Origin: Macquaria australasica
Taxonomy: Eukaryota; Chordata; Actinopteri; Centrarchiformes; Percichthyidae
Assembly (NCBI GenBank): GCA_005408345.1
Contig: SEMN01000496.1
Span: forward strand, 248,001 to 312,000
Direction of reading: 5' to 3'
DNA: 64,000 bases
A program made the translations under genes and the position numbers. Below the pieces are notes generated by a model. It ran no database searches and was not told the DNA's origin. It was given only the letters and a program-made list of their open reading frames with translations. Of this stretch, positions 12,905 to 23,500 are shown piece after piece (position 1 is the first letter of the stretch; each line of letters begins with the position of its first letter).

Positions 12905-13381
12905 TTAAAGGTTGGGTAGGCAGTTTCCATATTAACCGTGCAGCATATTGTAATTCAAGTGGTCTGAGAGCAGACTTCTACTTCAGCCCCCCCTCTTGCC
13001 TCTGTTTTCAGGCTTCAGAAAATCTATCCCGTGACAATAGACTTTGGCCTATCACAGGTTATTTCAGAGAGACGGTGTGTTCGTATTGGCTAAGCTACAA
13101 GAGCAGATGTGTGTACACGTCCCTTCAGACATTGAAAACCTGATTCAGTGGAGGAAAATCCTGCCGAAAATCCTGAAACTTGTGATAAATTTCCAACACC
13201 TCCTTTGCCTACAGCGACGTATAGTACAAAACAACACGTCCCGGCTCCACACGGAGCTTCAGGCTCATTACGACGAGTGGCAAAGAGGCATGATGACAAA
13301 CAGCAGAGTGATAGGAGGCAGCAGAGAGAGAGGCGGAAGGTTTTGCCTAGGTTGCACAGATATTGCCTACCCCAGCTTTAA
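12905..13381. mobile_element. TTAA-flanked MITE, 477 bp
   Basis: Left end TTAAAGGTTGGGTAGGCAG and right end (read as reverse complement) TTAAAGCTGGGGTAGGCAA agree at most positions and place a TTAA at both borders. TTAA target sites are typical of piggyBac and Kolobok elements. Three overlapping open frames (13044-13451 plus, 13148-13381 plus, 13090-13299 minus) lie inside or across it, but none resembles a transposase. Confidence 0.7.
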
Positions 13382-13475
13382 GGCTTTAGAGACTGTATTG
13401 TTCATTACTACATACAGTATGTGCAAACATGCAGTACAACACGAGAAATGAATGAAATGCAGTGAGGAGTCTGTT

Positions 13476-13594
13476 TTTAAGGGGCTATGAATACCCACAG
13501 GTGCTAATGAATGCATTCCATTGATAACAACAGGACCGCTGATTCCTTTGAAGCATCCAGAAAGAGAGCATTAACTATTCACAACCCATTTCCT
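13476..13594. repeat. copy A of a diverged direct duplication (partner 14675-14792)
   Basis: It shares with the partner GGGGCTATGA, CCCACAGGTGC, AATGAATG, ACAACA, AGAGAGCAT/TGAGAGTAT and ATTTCCT in the same order and at nearly the same spacing over about 118 bases. It has no open frame common to both copies, so it is non-coding. Confidence 0.65.
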
Positions 13595-14674
13595 GTCTGA
13601 GAGGTCACATGAGTCAGTGTTAGCTTTGAGGCTGTAAAAGATTTCTTTACATTTGTGATAATTGTGAAATGGAGTGTACTCATCATAATTTTTTAGATAT
13701 GAGGGGCCAAGATCATTTTGAAAATCTTTTCCTTGCTGTCTGCCACACAAGAATGAGTGGATGTAAATTGGACCACAAATAAACAACATACTGAAATCCT
13801 GCTTTTAGATAGTAAGCAGCTAACAGGACACAAATGAGACAGATGCTGATGGCTTTTACCAAGGTGGTCCTCAACAGAGCGACGACACAAAATGGAGGAA
13901 GCTATCGCAGCTTATTAGCTGTGTAGCACAATCCACTGTTACCTAACCTCCTCTGAGTATAAACTGCACCACAAAAGAGGCTTATAGTCAGTCATGAGAC
14001 AGGAATCAATGGTGCAAATAGATCTCTTACCTTATTTTTCCGCCAGCGACCAAGTTAACTAGCCCGATGACTGAATATAACTAGCATTTCCCCAACTGGC
14101 TAGCATGTGAGTGGGTAGCTTGCCAGCTAAAGTAGTATACCAACTATCCTTGCGAATAATCACCATGTCTAGTGGTTTCTAGCAGTTTCTAGCACCACCC
14201 TTTTTGTGAGGACATGCAGATGCTGTGCCACTTTCATATGTGACCAGGCCTTAGCTGTCCTTTCTCAACACCAAAGGCGGAAGTAGCGTGACACTAACCA
14301 CAAAAAGTCTCATACCAGCATTACCATCTCCTACCAACATCCCACTGGTTTCTTTTAATGTTTGATCCATTTCTTACTAAAGTCAATAGTTTTAGTTGAC
14401 TAAACCTAACCAGACCTTAACCCTATACTGTCAGCTGGGTAGTTTTGGAAAGCACTGAAACACAACCCATTTTGTCATTCAGATATGAGGACTTAGTGCT
14501 TTCACCTTGGCATCCTGGGCTGATGTGACATGACAACTATAAGTACCATGGCCTAAACACATGATCTGCAACATTTAACCGAAGAGTGATTTACAATCAA
14601 TTAATGTGTTCAGTATTTCTGTGTAAATTCACTGCACATTCCCCTGAATAAAACCAATGAAATTAATCTGCCAT

Positions 14675-14792
14675 TTTAGGGGCTATGAGTGCCCACAGGT
14701 GCAAATGAATGGCTCTCAATTGGCGACAACAAAGCTGCCATTCTCTCTGCTGCCTCAGAATGAGAGTATCTGCCAATTACAATCTATTTCCT
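14675..14792. repeat. copy B of a diverged direct duplication (partner 13476-13594)
   Basis: Collinear with copy A, same orientation, offset by about 1.2 kb. It could be a duplicated conserved non-coding element or two copies of an unrecognised repeat. Confidence 0.65.
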
Positions 14793-14799
14793 TCCCTCG

Positions 14800-16200
14800 T
14801 GTTGGCACTCCATACTCCGCTCCAGCTTCCTGCATTTATCTCGAGTCTGTTTGTGAAAAGAGAAGCTGCATTCCTGCATGGAAAGAGAATTTTTTTTTTA
14901 AAAAGCTCCCCAGAGGATGGAGCACCGCAGGGCGATGAGGCAAAGATAGCACTCACCGTGGAAAAGGAGCTAAGCACTCAGGGGTGAACTCTGTGAGGAT
15001 TGTGATAATGTGTGCATTTAAACGACAAATAAAGGAGCCACGCTAGAAAGCTCAATCCGTTGAAGCCCATCAGGGCCTGAGGAAACAATCTGTGTAATCT
15101 GGTGCATTTCTAGAGGACTTCAGTTATATTTCAGCTAATTGGTAAGTACAGCTGTCACTTAATCAGTACATTGAAAGAAGACAAGTTATTGAGTACCTTA
15201 ATCCCTTCGCATAGGGTGGCAGCAGCAGGTATAGACATCAGGCCAGAGCCATGGACAGATGAGATGAGGGGGGCTATTTCAAAGTCTTTCATCACAGATT
15301 AAAAAACTAGGCAGATATTTTTCATTAACTGCATGCAAATTGGCCAATTACATTTTCAGACAAAATCAAGATGAATGTAGTAAACATCAAAATCATTCAT
15401 ATTAAAAACCTTAACCTCTGTAATGTTTTATAGGTCTGTTATTTCCTATAATTTCTTGATGTAATGATGTAATTTGTAATTATTGATAAGGAAAGTAGAG
15501 ACAAGATTCTGAGGCTGCTAGTTTAGATTGTTTAGTTAGCTGTGTTGCGTTTAAAAGCAGTTGTTTATTTCCCAGAGGAATGTCCTTGGAAAAACTGCTC
15601 TATTTTTAAACCCAAATAAATATTTTTTCATCATAAATTTATTATCAAAATCTCACACTTCCCTGTGTGAAAATATCATATATTTTTGTGCACTGCCAAA
15701 TATTTGAGTGAATTGGAGCAGCTATAGTTTCCAGTCCCTGTTTAATCCCACTTGAATGCTGTTCAGCTGCATTAAGCGAAAGTGCAATTTAGAAGAGGCA
15801 AGAATGCAGACAAACACTGATTGGAAGTATATGCACCACAAATTGAGGCAAAGATGTGTGAAATGTTTTAACTTGAGCAAAACATTACACTTCTGAGTTG
15901 TGTTTTATGGTTTTATTATTATATATAGACAATGGAGCAAAAATTTTAAAATCTGGAGGAAGGTACAAGAAACCACTGAAGCTCCCTGTAAGTTAAGAAA
16001 TCAGTCTGCCTGAGTTGTCAAACACAGACATACTCCTCACATAGAGTGGGTGTGTGTTGATACAGTAAACATCTGTACTGTCAGCTGGAGAACTTGTCAA
16101 CTGGCTACTCGTGTCAAACAAAAAAAACCTAATTTGAGAGTAGTGAGATGAAATTTTGCTGTGAATTGTGTCTGAACACAGGCTCATTGTGTCATCTAAA
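14800..16200. other. intergenic, nothing identified
   Basis: AT-rich sequence without paired ends, tRNA-like boxes or recognisable protein. Confidence 0.55.
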
Positions 16201-16239
16201 GACAGACATTAACATTCCTTTCTCTGGTTTGACTCTCTG

Positions 16240-16425
16240 TGTTAATCAGTACAGGTGGCTTCACCTGTGTTGATTGCTCTCATAGTTTGCACCTGTGATC
16301 TGGCCTATTGAAGTTCCTCAGCCTGGTCGTGTTAAAATACCTCCATGTGAGAATAAAGCTGGTGAACATCCATCTGCCTCTGCATCTCGGTTCTCACTCT
16401 GATAAAACTGTTACACAAGAACAGT
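16240..16425 (+). repeat. possible LTR fragment
   Basis: The order CACCTGTGTTGATTGCTCTC, a poly(A)-signal-like GAATAAAGCTGGTGAACATC, then CTGCATCTCGGTTCTCACTC is the layout of the R/U5 part of many fish retrotransposon LTRs. No primer-binding site or internal domain follows. Confidence 0.35.
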
Positions 16426-17399
16426 CAAACTCTTATTTTACACAGGGCAGGCTTTTATTGTTTAGTTTTTACTTTTTTTTTTTCACACTTATGTTTCAGA
16501 CATTCAAACCTTCAAAACAGTTTGAAAAACAATGTCTTGACTATGGCTGCTCAAGTGTTTATAGGAAGGTGATGTGAACTGTTTTTAGAAGGTAACAAGA
16601 CCAAAATAATTAGTTCCATTTATGAAGTGGTTTCAAGTCACTTTCAACTCCAAATGTTTTGTGAGAAAAAGACATTATGGAATCATGTCAACTGTCACAG
16701 AAATCTCCATGTGGTTAGATTTTCACCCGAGTTCAGCTGAGCAGAAATACATCTCAGATGTTTAAGATTCAACTAAGTCTACTAGAATGACTTTATGCAA
16801 TTTTGCAATTAAAGTTGCATTAATTAATATTTTGATATTAACAATAAGACTGACTGTGTAATGTGAAAGATGCCAGTTGTAGTGATGAACCCACAGAGAC
16901 TATGTATCTTAACAGCTCATTGTTTTGGTTTTCCAGCCCCCGGATTTTATCATCAGCAAAAAAAAGTTCAAAGTTGTCCAAATGATTATAAATCAAACAT
17001 AATCATGGCATGGAAATCTTACTGCTTTTACCTACTGTTCCTATCATTTGAATGTTTTGGAGATTTTTATTAATCATTTTAATTCTTTTTTTATTTGACC
17101 ATTCAGTAATAAATGGTCAAATTTTGTCTTCATTCATAATGAAGCTGCATAACTCCAACAAAACTTGTTCTCTACTGTACTTACCACTGGAACAAATTGA
17201 AAAGTTGAATGTTACTCGTTCACCCTCTCCACTTGATTCCCAGCTCAATGGGAGGATTGAACAACAACCTCTGGGTCACAAGACTGTGTCTCTAATTACC
17301 CAATTACTGTCCTCCCCATAAGCTGAACATACACAGTAGTATTGACATGAAGGACACTGTTCATGACTGGTCTGTGTGTTTTAGAGTGGGTTTATTTGT

Positions 17400-17530
17400 A
17401 GAGTTGGCAGTGCCACTGAAAAGTAGCACCGCCTGTGTTGAGGGTTCAACCCTGCTGGTGCCTTGCTCTACACGTTAAACTCGACAGGACCACACATTCA
17501 ACTCTCTGAGGTGCTCTGACTCAGCAAGAG
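17400..17530 (+). repeat. possible tRNA-derived SINE fragment
   Basis: GTTGGCAGTGCCACTG followed by GAGGGTTCAACCCTGCTGGT fits A-box and B-box style text with about the expected spacing. The match is weak and by eye. Confidence 0.3.
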
Positions 17531-17762
17531 TGAGATTTCCTTGTTTTCCTCTCTACTTCAACTTAGATTGTTTGTGCATCTCACTCTCTAAATTGCAGTG
17601 TGGGGAAAATTGCTTTAACTGCTTTCCAACAGAACCATTTGATCAAAATCTTGACTCGATGTGCCAAGATTCCAATGAATGTATCAATTCATTCTTTATT
17701 TGAAATGTTAGCATTTAACATGCTGAGCACACACCGTTATACTTCAGCATCATTCTACACAC

Positions 17763-17788
17763 ACAGACAGACAGACAGACAGACACAG
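17763..17788. repeat. GACA tetranucleotide repeat
   Basis: About five ACAG/GACA units between CA-rich flanks. Confidence 0.9.
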
Positions 17789-17854
17789 AACCAGCCACCT
17801 CCTGCTGGCAAAGTAACTCTTGAGGGAGGAAAGAGTGTTAATATCCCCCTATAG

Positions 17855-19300
17855 ATATTTTCAAGGACTTTCAATGGATTTGAAACCAGAATACAAACCC
17901 GCCAAATGTCTCTGATTTAAACAAAACCTAATGTTTAACATGATAACAGAGTTGTAAATAAAACAGGAGTCTGAGAGGTCAAGAAGATATTTGTCTTTAA
18001 TTGAAATCAAAGAGCAGAATTGTGTTATCTTGTAAAAGACCTGTGAGATTTCATAAAAAAATTTTTTTAAATGTAAGTTACAAATTGAACTCTAAATACA
18101 CATGTTTGAGAATTTTAACCCATGTCTGGTTTGATTACAACGAAATTCGGCAGAAATAACAATCCAAGTGAGGCATTCAGAGCTGTGAAGAAATGGAAAA
18201 ATAAATCCACACTTTACCCTGTAGCAGAAATACTAAACTCCTTCCTTCCTTAAGGGGTCACAGAGCAGCCAGAGGAACTGCTGTATTTATAAGGAGAGAC
18301 CATTTGAATTGAATCCATCTAACAGTTTTATATTTCATTCTGGACTAAACTGACTGAAAAAAATACTAAATATGTCCTGCTGAATTACAAGGACATTTGT
18401 AAATACATGTTTTTCAATACAATGCAATGATACAAACATAAAAAAAGTGTCTTCATTCAATATAAATGGCAATATTGCTAAAGTAAAGCAAGCAGATGCA
18501 CAATGTTTATCTGAAATTGTCATACAGAGTGATTTTTTTTTTCCCCACTTTCATTTTGATGTTACTTAAGGGGAATTTTAAAGGTCATCAGAATAATGTT
18601 AAGTTTAGGGTTTGAGTGTAGCCAGGGGAATGCCCCTGCAAATGTAGCCTAGTATTTTAAATGTCTGTATACTAAACATACATTTAGAGGATGATACTAT
18701 ATGGGTCATTTACATGTCTCAGTCATAATTCCCTCCTCAGACTTAATTTACAAGTCTGGAGTAAGAGAAATGATTGAACGCTGTTGAAATCGCAGAGTCC
18801 CAGCTCATTTTCTGAAATGTTGATGTAATTTCACTGCTCCAACATAAATCAGGAGCAGCTTATAATACTACTAATACTTTCTACATTGTGGTTGGGAAAA
18901 ATTATCCAAGCAGGTTGGTCAATCAGTCCCAAGTTGTCCAATAAATAAGCTTGGTCCCGTTGTTTCTACTGTTACCTGACCACTTGAGCAGAAGACTTTC
19001 AGAGGTTGGAGCCTCATTGGTTTAAAACGGAGGTGCGGAAGAGCAGATCAGATGAGGTCAGTCAGCGGCAGATCGATGAGGAGTTGTTAAGATCCCAGAG
19101 TCAATAGAGGAAGTAGAGAAGCTGATTCTTTGCATTGATGTCTTTCACCTTTATATGAACAACCTGAATAAGCGGCCTGAGGGGGGGATTACGGAGTCGA
19201 AAGGGAAAGACCTTGTTCTTTGGTGGGAAATGGAAAGTCACTGTCCTCCCAAGAAACTGCTGGAAGACTGTGAAGATGCCTGTATTTATCAGGACTATAC
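17855..19300. other. intergenic, nothing identified
   Basis: AT-rich, with no supported feature. Confidence 0.55.
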
Positions 19301-19301
19301 T

Positions 19302-19302
<1 letters not shown>

Positions 19303-19334
<32 letters not shown>
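19303..19334. repeat. GT microsatellite
   Basis: About 16 GT units. Confidence 0.95.
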
Positions 19335-19339
<5 letters not shown>

Positions 19340-19789
19340 CATGTCTGGTTTTATATATCCTCCAATCATTTTGTACTGTATTTAAGGCCTATAAAGTTTG
19401 AAATTTTCTGTGTTTCTCAAATAATCCTAATTGTAAAAACAGGTACCAGATAAAACTAAGACTTTGAAACCAGGATAAGTTTAGTCTTACTTGCTGCTGT
19501 TCAGTGAATCAGTGAACCTTTTTAACCGGCTTCTTAAATAAAGGTTTTACGTTTGCTGTGCGTTCATGACATGTTGACCGAAAACTAAGGTTGTATTATT
19601 GTGATATACTAAAATATAATACCATGTTTTGTGTGTGTGTGTGTGTTGTTTTTTTGTGATTTAAGCGGACATTTGATATGAATACACACCAACATTAGGA
19701 GGACATTTTGCATTAGCAGGACAGTTTCAGAGAAAAATAAATGTATTGGGTAGATTTAGTATAACCACATGTATTCATACATTTCCTCT

Positions 19790-20060
19790 TGTGACAACCC
19801 CTCCCACTCAGTTTGTAGCTCCTTGTGTGTGTTTTTCCTGTGTTTCCTGTTCCTGTGTAGGAGGCAGACAGGTGTGGCAGAGGTGTGTCAGGAGGATGAG
19901 CCACACCTGAATCAACTCCTCCTGATTGCCATATAGGACGGCTGGATATGTCAGTTCTGGCTCTCTCTCCTCCCAGCTAGCAGGTTTTTGTTTGGTTTCT
20001 ATTAGATTTGCTTTTCACACACTACATTTGGCCACACCCATGCACTCACTACACCACTGA
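19790..20060 (+). repeat. possible solo LTR or other retroelement fragment
   Basis: The stretch has the composition of a fish LTR promoter region: GCCACACCTGAATCAACTCC, TGATTGCCATATAGGACGGC (a possible TATA-like stretch), then CTCTCTCCTCCCAGCTAGCA. Termini and target duplications were not found. Confidence 0.25.
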
Positions 20061-20325
20061 TAATACTGATTTACATGTTTAACTGTTTTTTTGTGTATAG
20101 TTCAGTATTGGTTAAATACCTTTTTTGTTTTACACAGAATTATCTGTGTGGTCTCCCGTGTTTTGTCTGGACTCTGAGCTGGTTCAAGACACTCTCCAGA
20201 ACTGTTATTGCTATTCATGCAGTCTCAAATTATTATGTTCATAAACTTGTTGTTTACATCTGGTTGTGCAACAAGCTAATGGTATAGGATGACAGCACCT
20301 GGATATGGTGCTTTGCACCCACCTG

Positions 20326-20600
20326 AGGCCTGTACTATGAAGCAGGATTTGGGGTTATTGAGGTAACTATTGAGGTTTAACCTTGGGTTTTCAGGGTTAC
20401 AACGGTGGTTCATCGCCATGGTAGCCTATGCTGCACACCTATGTTCAAGATAACAGATCAACATGTATTGATAATGCCAGTTGATAACCACCATCATGTG
20501 ACCACTTAGCGGTTGATTGCGGTTGTTAGGCTTAGTGATGTGCCAGATAACGAAAAGATGATAACCTGGGTTTATTGAACTTGCTTTGTAGTACAGGCCT
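20326..20600. mobile_element. Harbinger-like MITE, 275 bp
   Basis: The left terminus AGGCCTGTACTATGAAGCAG and the right terminus, reverse-complemented AGGCCTGTACTACAAAGCAA, match at 17 of 20 positions. The trinucleotide CTG flanks both sides (20323-20325 and 20601-20603), fitting the 3-bp target duplication of PIF/Harbinger elements. The interior has no transposase frame. Confidence 0.75.
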
Positions 20601-20832
20601 CTGGTGCTGTCACCAGAAATGTCCCTGGCTTTCCCCCTATCTCTGAACAACATTAGGCTACTATTATCAGGGGAGGTCTGTTATTAGCCAAACTAGTAGA
20701 TCAGCCGCTAATCAAACTCAACGAGGACAAGGGCAGCCAATCAGAACCTAGTGATGTTTTGACAGCAGTGGGTCAGCCTGCTATCATTACAACAGCACTT
20801 GTGCATGCTCAGGGGCCTGACACAGCCACATC

Positions 20833-20936
<104 letters not shown>

Positions 20937-21365
20937 AATAGCACAGCCACTTACCACTGCAACACCACGTCCAGTGGCTACAACCACTGTATCGTGTGTT
21001 AGGGCTTGTTCGTGGGGTTAGGGTCATGTTTGTGTAAGATATCATAAGACCTTGATTGAGAAGATGGGAATGTCTTTAGTTACGCGGGTTTTCTTAAATT
21101 TTGTATATGCCACGCTTAGGACTGATCTGTCCAGACTGATGAGAGAGAGATCTCACCTGGAGTCCAGATCTTGGAAGAATTGGGCGGCATTTATTCCTCA
21201 CTGTGAGTGTAGAGTTAGGGGATTAGGGTAAGGGACTATAATCATGACTCCAAGAGTCGTGAAGTTGTACTGGCACAGGTCTTAGTCTTAATGATAATTG
21301 CTCTTTTTTGCTTAGGGAACAGTTCCCAAATGTATTTAAGCCCAGATGAAAAAAACAATAAGAAC

Positions 21366-21981
21366 TTAACTAATTATTTTAATTAAAAAAACCAACCCTC
21401 CTGGAGAAGGATCAAGAGTAATAGTGTCATTAGATGGAACTGCCACATTTGTATAGACTGAAGGTACATTATGCTCTGTTGAAAAGCTTTCCTCCATTAT
21501 CAAGTTAAAGTCTATGGCAGGTGCCTGACTCTCACTATTCTGTGTGGTATTGTCAAGAGAAGACCTAGAAGATGCTTCCTGTGCACTACATTGTGAACTA
21601 AGTAATTCTGTGTTCTCATCAGCTGCATGGATAACCTCTTGCCATTTTCCTTTGGACATCTGTAACTGTATGCATGTTTTAAGGAGGAGGAGGAGAAGGA
21701 GGAGAAACAGGTGCAGTGGACTCTCCACTAACAGACCCTGTAGAAATCAAATTCAGCCTGCCAGGCGGAGCTGGTGATGGAAGTGGAGGGAAATCCTCTG
21801 GGTCTAGTTGTAGAGGGGCTGCTGGAGAGTCTTGTGGAGCCTGGCTCAACACTATAGACCTACATGTCTCAATCAAAGAACTTGTTAACTTTCTACTGTA
21901 TCTAGTTCTACCCCATTGGACTACTTTGTCAAAGGCTTTTGGTTGAAAGGGACCTAAATTCTCCAGCTTTGTAGCCAGCAC
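21366..21981 (-). pseudogene. broken reading frame, probably a retroelement relic
   Basis: Two minus-strand open frames, 21981-21679 and 21728-21366, overlap in different frames. The first contains DPEDFPPLPSPAPPGRLN and ends in a Pro-rich run; the second continues with KGKWQEVIHAADENTELL and a Ser/Glu/Asn-rich tail. The switch point is a CTCCTCCTT-type triplet tract near 21685-21712, a likely frameshift site. I do not recognise a catalytic domain. Low-complexity acidic and proline-rich text of this kind occurs in ORF1-like proteins of fish retroelements, but this assignment is inference. Confidence 0.4.
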
Positions 21982-22116
21982 TGAATCATAATGCAGTGCT
22001 GGCTCTCAAAATGACCATATTAGTGGACATCCGTTGTGCAGTGTTCTGCTTCACCTTGTCAGAAGTAATCAGATTAGGGGAAGATGGTTTGATGAATGCT
22101 GTCAATTTGTTTACTT

Positions 22117-22139
22117 AATAATAATAATAATAATAATAC
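22117..22139. repeat. AAT trinucleotide tail
   Basis: About seven AAT units on the plus strand, reading as ATT at the 3' end of the minus-strand LINE tail. Confidence 0.9.
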
Positions 22140-22420
22140 ATTTTATTTATCAAGCGCTTTTACAAGTGCTCAAAGACGCTGTACAAGATAAAATAGATGT
22201 CAATATAAAATCAAGCTCTAAAAACTACATTAAGCACTAAAACACAATAAAACAGCATTAAACACATTATACACTGACGTAATAAAACAACATTAAACAC
22301 TAAGACACAACATATAATCTAAACACAACATGATCACACATTAAAAGCCAGTTTAAAAAGGTGATCATACCTAGGTCGCATCATACCTAGTGGGAACGCC
22401 TCCCCATGGGGTGATTCTTG
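22117..22420 (-). mobile_element. LINE 3' end, L2-like, minus strand
   Basis: On the minus strand, GTACAGCGTCTTTGAGCACT, AAAAGCGCTTGATAAATAAA, then an ATT repeat is the standard fish LINE tail (xxGCGCTxxxxAAATAAA plus triplet repeat). Only the tail is recognisable; the upper limit is approximate. Confidence 0.6.
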
Positions 22421-22985
22421 TTCTCAATGTGTTCCCTGTTTCACCAACACATAACTCTCCACAGCAGGTCCTTATTCTGGAGTGTCTGTTAAAGATATAC
22501 AGTAAGTGGGCTGGTTTAGAGTGATGTGGGTCTTTTCCTGTTTGCCGAATGCTGTTTGTACCAGTTCGTCCTACAGATTTTTGTTTCTCTGAAGGGTGGA
22601 GATTGCACTGAATTTTGTTTGGTCATATTTAGTCTATAGTTGTTTGAAATGGGTTTTGACATCTGATATTAGATAACTCAGGCTATGTGAGTGTGTGATT
22701 CCCAGGGGATCAGAGAAAGATAATTGTCTTTTTTGTAGTCTCCACTGGATTGAAAAGTCCGTGCAACCTTCGCCTTTATTTCCTTCAGGAAGCGCCTTGA
22801 GTACCCTCTAGGCCTGAGAGCCGTGAAGAGGGTCCCTTCGACGTCCTTTGGGAAAGTGCAAACTCTATGGAACCTGATTAGTTGTGATTTTATCATCCTC
22901 TAAATGTATGTTTCGGATGGAAACTTGATTTGTGCAAAAGTGCATGTCTGTATGTAGCCCCTTACACTTACATATCTCGCACTTA

Positions 22986-22987
<2 letters not shown>

Positions 22988-23025
<38 letters not shown>
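22988..23025. repeat. AT microsatellite
   Basis: About 19 TA units, bordered by TTATCT and AGATAA, which are inverted. Confidence 0.95.
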
Positions 23026-23028
<3 letters not shown>

Positions 23029-23029
23029 T

Positions 23030-23500
23030 AAGGCAGGAATGTTGCACTATTATTTCACCTCGCCGTCTGTATAAAATGTACGAACACGAAATGGGGGGGC
23101 ATTGTTGTTTCGTCGTTAAGCTGGCAGCAGAGTAAGTAACAGAGCAGAATCGATGTCTGTGTAAAATGGAAGAGCTGGCAGGACGGGACAGGGGTGTGAC
23201 GTTTTGATGACGAGTTACGTGTGCGACCCACCACCGGGGGTTTTAAAAATCCAGATAGCAGCAGTTAGCAGCTAACTCAAAGAAGAAGAAGAGGTTAGCA
23301 GCTAACCTACAACAACCAAAAATGTGAACGCAAACTGGGGAGGCAACGAGGTCCGGGAGCTCCTTACCCTCTGAGCAGAGGACAAGATCAACAACGCCTA
23401 TGTTATACATCACACTAGACGCTGTTGTGTTTACACGTGGTTGAAAGTAATGCAAAACAAAAGATGGTGAATGGCTATCCAAAAACATGCTGTGGTTGGT
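23030..23500 (+). mobile_element. possible DNA-transposon relic with a Myb/SANT-like scrap
   Basis: Near 23333-23400 the plus strand reads NWGGNEVRELLTL, a stop, then AEDKIN, in the style of the Myb/SANT-like N-terminal domain of Harbinger accessory proteins. The preceding text (GTATAAAATGTACGAACACG, then a G-run) resembles a fish dispersed repeat. Termini were not established. Confidence 0.3.
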
